DNA of 35,057 nt from Acidimicrobiales bacterium (lineage in GTDB: Bacteria; Actinomycetota; Acidimicrobiia; Acidimicrobiales; SZUA-35), in NCBI GenBank assembly GCA_013003535.1, contig JABDIY010000073.1:1-35057 (forward strand), read 5' to 3'. The notes beneath the pieces are model-generated. The model was given only the letters and a program-made list of their open reading frames with translations. It had not been told where the DNA came from and did no database searches. Both the position numbers and the translations under genes were made by a program. Positions 31,507 through 35,057 of this stretch are shown here, in pieces (within the stretch, counting starts at the first letter, position 1; each line of letters opens with the position of its first letter).

Positions 31507-32438
31507 GCGACCTAGCCCAATCCGCCCAGGCCGCCGACGAAGCGGTCACCATCGGCCCCGATCGCAGCCTCACCTATGACGCATGGCAGATTCTCAAAGG
31601 CCGTTGGCTGTTCTGGGTGGGGCTCTTCTTGGTGGGCTCGTTCGCCATCATGGCGATCTTCCCGCAGCTCTTTCTTTTCCTCAACCCGGCCGACACCGAC
31701 ATTAGTGGTTCCAGTTGCAACCTTCGGGAAGGGCGGCTGGCGCCATCCTCAGAGCACTGGTTTGGCACCGATCAGCAGGGTTGTGATTATTACGTTCGGG
31801 TTATCTACGGAGCCCAGGTTTCCATGCGGGTGGCGTTGGGGGCCACTGCCGTCACCGCCACCCTCGGTCTGCTTCTTGGTGCTCTCGCCGGCTACTACGG
31901 GTCATGGATAGACACGATTCTCTCCCGTCTGGCCGATGGCTTTTTCGCCCTCCCCTATCTTGTGGGTGCAATCATCATCCTCTCCGCACTTTCCACGCAA
32001 GGCTCCCGAACCGAGTTCGACGTACTCATCGCCATCGCGTTCCTCGGGTGGCCCGCCGTTCTGCGCCTGTTCAGAGGTCAGGTGCTCCAAGTGAAGACCA
32101 TGGAGTATGTGGAGTCGGCGCGGGCGCTCGGAGCATCCGATTATCGGATCCTTCGCAAGCACATCTTTCCCAACGCCATCGCTCCAGTTCTCATCTACTC
32201 CACCATCGGGATGGGGGCGGTCATCTCGGTAGAGGCCACTCTCTCCTTCCTCGGAATCGGCCTGCCGCTGGGCACAATCTCGTGGGGGATCATGATCAAC
32301 GATGCGCAGCGCTTCGTGCGGGCGGGAACCGACATTCACCTCCTCATCTTCCCCGGCATTTTCTTGGTGCTTGCCAGCCTTGGTTTCGTCGTGCTCGGTG
32401 AGGAATTGCGTGAAGCTTTCGATCCGAGGTCTCGATGA
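31503..32438 (+). CDS. oppC: peptide ABC transporter permease, OppC/DppC type
   Basis: A 311-residue partner permease. A cytoplasmic N-terminus of about 35 residues leads into the first helix (RWLFWVGLFLVGSFAIMAIF), then the outer segment with HWFGTDQQGCDYYVRVIYGAQVS, the family's GTD..GRD-like mark, here with Cys instead of Arg. Five more helices follow, with the EAA loop EYVESARALGASDYRILRKHIFPN and the late SFLGIGLP. Together with the first permease it forms the translocation path. It overlaps both neighbours by ATGA, so the permeases and the first ATPase are translated in series. Identity as the C-type subunit is firm. Confidence 0.94.
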   Translation: MSDLAQSAQAADEAVTIGPDRSLTYDAWQILKGRWLFWVGLFLVGSFAIMAIFPQLFLFLNPADTDISGSSCNLREGRLAPSSEHWFGTDQQGCDYYVRVIYGAQVSMRVALGATAVTATLGLLLGALAGYYGSWIDTILSRLADGFFALPYLVGAIIILSALSTQGSRTEFDVLIAIAFLGWPAVLRLFRGQVLQVKTMEYVESARALGASDYRILRKHIFPNAIAPVLIYSTIGMGAVISVEATLSFLGIGLPLGTISWGIMINDAQRFVRAGTDIHLLIFPGIFLVLASLGFVVLGEELREAFDPRSR

Positions 32439-33430
32439 ACCCTCGTTTCGATCCTGACCTTTTGCTCATGGAGGTCAACGGGCTCACAGTGGAGTTCGAC
32501 ACGCCTGATGGAACCGTCCATGCAGTGACCGATGTGAGCTACCGGCTGCACCGGGGTGAGACCTTGGCAATCCTCGGCGAATCCGGCAGCGGCAAAAGTG
32601 TTTCCGTGCAGGCCATCATGGGGTTGGTTCCCAGCCCGCCAGGACGTATCGCCGCCGGTTCGGTGATGTTCCAGGGTCTTGACCTCGTTTCCGCCAGTCG
32701 TACTGAGGTCAACAAGCTTCTGGGTTCGGAGATCGCCATGATCTTCCAAGATCCACTTAGTTCTCTCAACCCAGTATTCCCCGTTGGTTGGCAGATCGGC
32801 GAGGCACTGCGGGTGAAGGACGGTCTAAGTCGAGCCGATGCAAGAGCACGGGCTGTCGATCTCATGGATCGAGTTCACATCCCAAACGCCCGTAAGCGCG
32901 TTCGCGACTATCCGCACGAGTTTTCCGGTGGCATGCGTCAGCGGGCCATGATTGCGATGGCGCTCGCTCAGGATCCCAAGGTGCTGATCGCCGACGAGCC
33001 CACCACTGCGCTCGACGTCACGGTGCAAGCGCAGATCATGGACTTGTTGGACGAGATTCAGCGAGAATCCAAGATGGGTCTCATCCTCATCACTCACGAT
33101 CTGGGGGTGGTCGCTTCGGTGGCCGACTCGGTACTGGTCATGTATGGGGGGCGGATCATCGAACGTGCCAGCGCCGACGACTTCTATGCCAAGCCGGCCC
33201 ACCCCTACAGCCAAGGCCTGCTGGCGTCGGTACCTCGACTGCTGAGTGATATGGGTCGCCTTCAGCCGATCGATGGGGCACCACCGTCGCTCATTCACCT
33301 GCCCCCGGGGTGTTCGTTCGGCCCCCGCTGCCCGCACGTGGCTCAGGAGTGTCTGACCGATCGACCTCATCTGGTTGAGGTTCCCACCCGTCCCGGTTTG
33401 GCGGCCTGTAAGCGAATGGGGAAGTTCTGA
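32435..33430 (+). CDS. oppD: peptide ABC transporter ATPase, OppD/DppD type
   Basis: A 331-residue ABC ATPase. Walker A is GESGSGKSV (about 49-57), the Q-loop is in [12 protein letters not shown], the signature is [15 protein letters not shown], Walker [12 protein letters not shown] and the H-loop ITHDLG. After residue 255 comes the oligopeptide-transporter C-terminal domain with [12 protein letters not shown] and a cysteine region [17 protein letters not shown], of the type associated with an iron-sulphur site in this family. It pairs with the following ATPase as an asymmetric heterodimer. The ATG overlaps the permease stop (ATGA); the first ten residues lie outside the conserved domain, so a later ATG at 32468 is possible. 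Confidence 0.95.
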   Translation: MNPRFDPDLLLMEVNGLTVEFDTPDGTVHAVTDVSYRLHRGETLAILGESGSGKSVSVQAIMGLVPSPPGRIAAGSVMFQGLDLVSASRTEVNKLLGSEIAMIFQDPLSSLNPVFPVGWQIGEALRVKDGLSRADARARAVDLMDRVHIPNARKRVRDYPHEFSGGMRQRAMIAMALAQDPKVLIADEPTTALDVTVQAQIMDLLDEIQRESKMGLILITHDLGVVASVADSVLVMYGGRIIERASADDFYAKPAHPYSQGLLASVPRLLSDMGRLQPIDGAPPSLIHLPPGCSFGPRCPHVAQECLTDRPHLVEVPTRPGLAACKRMGKF

Positions 33431-34473
33431 TGAGCCTTCTCGAAGTGCGCGATCTGGTGAAGGAGTTTCCGCTTCGTGGCGGGATTTTCAATCTCACGCA
33501 AAACAAGGTGCAGGCTGTTTCGGGTGTGTCCTTCGACGTTGAAGCCGGCCAGACCCACGGGCTGGTGGGCGAGTCTGGCTGCGGCAAGAGCACCGTGGCC
33601 CGCACCATCCTTCGGCTCCATAAAGCCACGTCTGGTTCGGTGTTCTTGGACGGGCGAGATCTGCTGGCGCTCTCCGGCCGTGAGTTGCGTGAGGCCCGAG
33701 CAGATCTCCAGATCATCTTTCAGGACCCGTTTGCCTCATTGAATCCTCGCATGACGGTGCGTGACATCGTGGGTGAACCGTTGATCATTCACAAGCGGGC
33801 CTCGGGTGACGAGCTCCGGACCCGCGTGGACGAATTGTTGGACCAGGTTGGTCTGGACACCGGTTTCGCCAATCGATATCCGCACCAGTTCTCCGGGGGC
33901 CAACGGCAGCGAATCGGCATCGCCCGCGCTCTCGCTCTGGATCCCAAGCTCATCGTTTGTGACGAGCCGGTCTCGGCGCTCGACGTGTCAATCCAAGCCC
34001 AGGTGATCAACCTGCTCAAGGACATTCAGAAAGAGCGGGGCCTGGCCTTCTTGTTCATCGCTCATGACCTGGCAGTGGTCCGCCATATCTCCGACGTCGT
34101 GTCCGTCATGTACTTGGGGCGAATTGTGGAAACGGGGCCGATTCACGAGATTTACGACAACGCCCAACACCCCTACACCCAGGCGTTGTTGTCGGCTGTC
34201 CCCGAACCGGATCCGCAGACCGAACGCACCCGCAAACGGCTCGTGCTCACCGGCGACGTGCCGGATCCGATCGACCCGCCGAGTGGCTGTCGTTTCCGGA
34301 CCAGGTGTTGGAAGGCCACGGAGTTGTGTGCCAACGAGACTCCGCCGCTCGTTGATCCCGGTATTGGCCATGCCGTTGCGTGTCATTACCCCGAACCGTT
34401 GGCGGTAGCGGTGGAGGTTGCAGCAAGGTCGGGCGAGGTGGCCGTCAGGGATCCGTTCGCGATGGGCTCCTAG
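33430..34473 (+). CDS. oppF: peptide ABC transporter ATPase, OppF/DppF type
   Basis: A 347-residue ABC ATPase that partners the preceding one. Walker A is GESGCGKST, the Q-loop segment [15 protein letters not shown], the signature [15 protein letters not shown], Walker [15 protein letters not shown] and the H-loop FIAHDLAVV. The oligopeptide domain at the end has [14 protein letters not shown] and [18 protein letters not shown]. The last 30 or so residues are an Ala/Val-rich tail outside the family core. Its ATG shares one base with the upstream stop (TGATG). It closes the transporter operon; secG begins 16 bases after its stop but probably has its own promoter. Confidence 0.95.
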   Translation: MSLLEVRDLVKEFPLRGGIFNLTQNKVQAVSGVSFDVEAGQTHGLVGESGCGKSTVARTILRLHKATSGSVFLDGRDLLALSGRELREARADLQIIFQDPFASLNPRMTVRDIVGEPLIIHKRASGDELRTRVDELLDQVGLDTGFANRYPHQFSGGQRQRIGIARALALDPKLIVCDEPVSALDVSIQAQVINLLKDIQKERGLAFLFIAHDLAVVRHISDVVSVMYLGRIVETGPIHEIYDNAQHPYTQALLSAVPEPDPQTERTRKRLVLTGDVPDPIDPPSGCRFRTRCWKATELCANETPPLVDPGIGHAVACHYPEPLAVAVEVAARSGEVAVRDPFAMGS

Positions 34474-34477
34474 TTGG

Positions 34478-34483
34478 TAGGCT
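34478..34483 (+). promoter_or_regulatory. -10 box for a leaderless secG transcript
   Basis: TAGGCT is followed by six bases (TCCCGG) and then the secG ATG at 34490. There is no Shine-Dalgarno. Transcription would begin at or beside the start codon, giving secG its own message even though it lies 16 bases after the transporter operon. The -35 region is not recognisable. Confidence 0.4.
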
Positions 34484-34489
34484 TCCCGG

Positions 34490-34723
34490 ATGGAAATCGC
34501 CCTGGGCATCCTTTACGTGATCGTAGGCGGCACCACGCTCTTGCTTGTTTTGCTTCATAGCGGCCGAGGCGGTGGCCTGTCCGACATGTTCGGTGGCGGC
34601 ATGAGCGGCGTTGCCGCCGGATCCACCAGCGTCGAACGAAACCTAGATCGTCTCACCGTCTTGTTCAGCTTGATCTTCGGGTTCCTCACCCTCTTGTTGG
34701 CCTTCGTCCTCGACAACGCTTAA
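34490..34723 (+). CDS. secG: preprotein translocase subunit SecG
   Basis: A 77-residue membrane protein. Two hydrophobic helices (about 3-22 and 52-74) flank a cytoplasmic loop with LLHSGRGGGLSDMFGGG, the family signature. SecG joins SecY and SecE in the protein export channel and helps SecA-driven translocation. The position matches the actinobacterial order gap-pgk-tpiA-secG, apart from the transporter operon in between. Length and layout are normal for SecG of this phylum. Confidence 0.95.
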   Translation: MEIALGILYVIVGGTTLLLVLLHSGRGGGLSDMFGGGMSGVAAGSTSVERNLDRLTVLFSLIFGFLTLLLAFVLDNA

Positions 34724-34847
34724 ACCTCCCGCCCAAATTCCTGTTGATGCCCACACTCAACGTGGCTATCAAAGGGGCAGAACGCCCGATTGTGGCTGGC
34801 GACAGGGAATTGGCAGCAAACAGTCGGCATTGTCGTAGGCGTGCCGA

Positions 34848-34853
34848 TAGAAT
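34848..34853 (+). promoter_or_regulatory. -10 box of the tRNA-Leu gene
   Basis: TAGAAT differs from TATAAT at one base and lies 14 bases before the tRNA 5' end, which fits a short trimmed leader. The -35 region is not convincing (TTGTCG is only 12 bases upstream). The rest of the 144-base gap after secG holds a small GGGC...GCCC dyad (34775-34787) and nothing else I can support. Confidence 0.4.
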
Positions 34854-34867
34854 CTTGAAGCCCTCTT

Positions 34868-34951
34868 GTCGGAGTGGCGGAATTGGCAGACGCGCTAGCT
34901 TGAGGGGCTAGTGGGCTTAGGCTCGTGGGGGTTCAAGTCCCCCCTCCGACA
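34868..34951 (+). tRNA. tRNA-Leu, anticodon GAG
   Basis: The acceptor arms GTCGGAG (34868-34874) and CTCCGAC (34944-34950) pair fully. The anticodon arm CTAGC-TTGAGGG-GCTAG puts U at position 33 and GAG at 34-36, reading leucine codons CUC and CUU. A long variable arm (GGGC TTAG GCTC) marks it as class II, and the T arm GGGGG-TTCAAGT-CCCCC is regular. The discriminator is A; the genome continues CCG, so the 3' CCA is not encoded and must be added. Confidence 0.96.
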
Positions 34952-35057
34952 CCGTTCGATTGAAGCAAGGGTTTCTTCTTCGCTTCGTTGACCGCTACCA
35001 GACACGGGAGGCCTGCGCTTATGCTCGCTCCGGCTTCGGGCAGACTCAGGTGCGGAT
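34952..35057. other. terminal 106 bases without a supported gene
   Basis: An imperfect stem (GAAGCAAGG, 34962-34970, with CTTCGCTTC, 34978-34986) may mark the end of the tRNA transcript, although no T-run follows. An ATG at 35022 stays open to the window edge, but 12 codons are too few to support a gene. Nothing else is recognisable. Confidence 0.4.

Noticed and set aside
34962-35025. Promoter and new gene after the tRNA
   Set aside because: TTGACC (34988) and TATGCT (35020) are 26 bases apart, too far for a promoter, and the open frame is too short to judge.

Overview
The window is a chromosomal segment from a moderately high-GC Gram-positive-type bacterium, most likely an actinobacterium; I suspect class Acidimicrobiia or a relative, but that is inference. 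The evidence is gene order. Reading left to right, the housekeeping genes are uvrA (cut by the window edge), uvrC, rapZ, yvcK, gap, pgk, tpiA and secG, the backbone order known from Streptomyces and other actinobacteria. Starts include ATG, GTG and TTG, and several starts have an extended TANNNT -10 box 6-7 bases upstream and no Shine-Dalgarno, as expected for actinobacterial leaderless mRNAs.

Region 1 (1-981) is the C-terminal third of UvrA. Region 2 (about 1050-17,610) is a surface-polysaccharide island placed between uvrA and uvrC. It has a GT-C-like membrane protein facing a DPM1-like GT2. Next is a four-gene operon: fused dehydrogenase/acetyltransferase, aminotransferase, a degenerate alkaline-phosphatase-fold protein and a priming phosphoglycosyl transferase. 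Then come a reverse-strand pair (UDP-HexNAc 2-epimerase, GT4 glycosyltransferase), a Wzx-type flippase, and a second sugar block (acetyltransferase, dehydrogenase, aminotransferase, extended SDR, glycosyltransferase). The sugar genes fit making a 3-acetamido (2,3-diacetamido-uronic acid type) nucleotide sugar by the WbpB/E/D/I route, with the trio present twice. The UDP-GlcNAc 6-dehydrogenase (WbpA), a clear Wzy polymerase and a ligase are not in the window.

Region 3 (17,643-19,854, reverse strand) holds nadA (quinolinate synthase) and, upstream of it, a zinc-ribbon/one-TM protein whose outer domain looks like a trypsin/HtrA fold without its catalytic residues. Region 4 (19,954-25,414) is uvrC, a coupled methyltransferase, an acyltransferase-3 membrane protein, rapZ and yvcK. 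The whiA gene that usually follows yvcK is absent. Region 5 (25,475-28,609) is the glycolytic run gap-pgk-tpiA, with a perfect 21-bp stem between gap and pgk and a possible small ORF coupled to tpiA. Region 6 (28,765-34,473) is a complete oligopeptide-type ABC transporter (binding lipoprotein, two permeases, two ATPases) inserted before secG, with strong hairpins after the binding-protein gene. The window ends with secG and a tRNA-Leu(GAG).

No CRISPR array, insertion sequence, integrase or rRNA was seen. The island appears to be a lineage-specific surface-glycan locus set in a conserved backbone. I did not find a clearly unprecedented system; the strongest leads are the pseudo-enzyme-like proteins at 5879-7327 and 18787-19854, the duplicated sugar trio with its fusion, and the gap-pgk palindrome.
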